Origin: CAXTSE01 sp035554115
Lineage (GTDB): Bacteria > Actinomycetota > Actinomycetes > Actinomycetales > Microbacteriaceae
DNA length: 7,995 nt
Reading direction: 5' to 3'
Assembly (NCBI GenBank): GCA_035554115.1
Contig: DATMIW010000043.1
Coordinates: 1 to 7,995 of the forward strand
Shown here: piece after piece, positions 7,392 to 7,995 of the stretch
How positions within the stretch are numbered: the first letter of the stretch is position 1
Layout of the letters: every line of letters begins with the position of its first letter
Notes under the pieces: model-generated
Databases searched by the model: none
Told to the model about the DNA's origin: nothing
Seen by the model: only the letters and a program-made list of their open reading frames with translations
Position numbers and translations under genes: made by a program

Positions 7392-7995
7392 GTGGCTAAG
7401 GCCAAGTTCGAGCGGACCAAGCCGCACGTAAACATCGGAACGATCGGTCACGTCGACCACGGCAAGACCACGCTGACCGCTGCCATCTCGAAGGTGCTCG
7501 CCGACAAGTACCCGTCGGCCACCAACGTTCAGCGCGACTTCGCGTCGATCGACTCGGCGCCCGAAGAGCGTCAGCGCGGCATCACGATCAACATCTCGCA
7601 CGTCGAGTACGAGACGCCGAAGCGCCACTACGCGCACGTCGACGCTCCCGGCCACGCGGACTACATCAAGAACATGATCACCGGTGCTGCTCAGATGGAC
7701 GGCGCGATCCTCGTGGTTGCGGCGACCGACGGCCCGATGGCGCAGACCCGCGAGCACGTGCTGCTCGCCAAGCAGGTCAACGTGCCGTACATGGTGGTCG
7801 CCCTCAACAAGGTCGACGCGGTCGACGACGAGGAGCTGGTCGATCTCGTCGAGCTCGAAGTGCGTGAGCTGCTCAAGACCTATGGCTTCCCGGGCGACGA
7901 TGTCCCGGTGGTGCGGATTTCGGCGCTCGGCGCGCTCAATGGCGACACGGCCGGGGTCGAGTCCGTGACCAAGCTGATGGATGCGCTGGACAGTT
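7392..7995 (+). CDS. tuf: translation elongation factor Tu, N-terminal part (cut by window end)
   Basis: EF-Tu is the GTPase that delivers aminoacyl-tRNA to the ribosome. The first 201 of about 397 residues are present, covering the G domain: G1 'GHVDHGKT' (19-26), G2 'RGITI' (62-66), G3 'DAPGH' (84-88), G4 'NKVD' (139-142) and G5 'SAL' (177-179). GTG 7392 follows GAGGAGGA by 5 nt and gives [14 protein letters not shown]. Residues 1-129 match the Microbacteriaceae form as I remember it. From about residue 130 ('[23 protein letters not shown]' region, then 'KTYGFPGDD') the protein is still good EF-Tu but of another style, and codon choice loosens (GAT, TAT, AAT, ATT, CGG appear). This may be recombination or a chimeric contig end. 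The G domain motifs themselves are intact. Confidence 0.96.
   Translation, partial: [201 protein letters not shown]

Overview
The window reads as the chromosome of a high-GC monoderm actinobacterium, most likely a member of the Microbacteriaceae. The reasons are the GC-rich third codon positions, GTG starts on fusA and tuf, actinobacterial forms of S12, S7 and EF-G, an EF-Tu N-terminal half that looks like the Microbacteriaceae form from memory (Ala instead of Cys in the DxPGH motif, then '[12 protein letters not shown]'), and a palindromic intergenic repeat of a kind I associate with Microbacteriaceae and relatives. No database was searched. All genes lie on the + strand.

Region 1 (1-4001) is the distal part of a type IV pilus (T4P) cluster. 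It holds the C-terminal end of a secreted, probably disulfide-bonded pilin-like protein (to 227), a strong hairpin (243-276), a 49-codon small ORF with its own Shine-Dalgarno and an ATGA overlap with the next gene (306-455), then pilD (prepilin peptidase/N-methylase), pilM (actin-like ATPase), pilN and pilO (bitopic membrane proteins). The genes from the small ORF to pilO overlap or are tightly packed and end at a 16-bp hairpin (3963-4001). PilD processes pilin leader peptides. PilM binds the cytoplasmic tail of PilN, and PilN/PilO form the inner-membrane alignment complex. No pilP or pilQ follows, as expected without an outer membrane.

Region 2 (4002-7995) is the str operon. A roughly 230-nt structured leader with a candidate promoter is followed by rpsL (S12), rpsG (S7, overlapping rpsL by one base), a perfect 15-bp inverted repeat, fusA (EF-G), a short intergenic region with its own candidate promoter and hairpins, and the first 201 codons of tuf (EF-Tu), cut by the window end. 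These are core translation genes.

The most notable points are: (i) the tuf fragment appears to change lineage and codon style after about residue 129, suggesting either intragenic recombination or a chimeric assembly at the edge; (ii) the undescribed 49-aa ORF coupled to pilD, whose ribosome binding site lies in a hairpin; (iii) a Pro/Thr-rich insert splitting the PilO periplasmic-type domain; (iv) the palindromic repeat inside the str operon. I do not see a novel defence or mobile system, CRISPR array, insertion sequence, tRNA or rRNA here.
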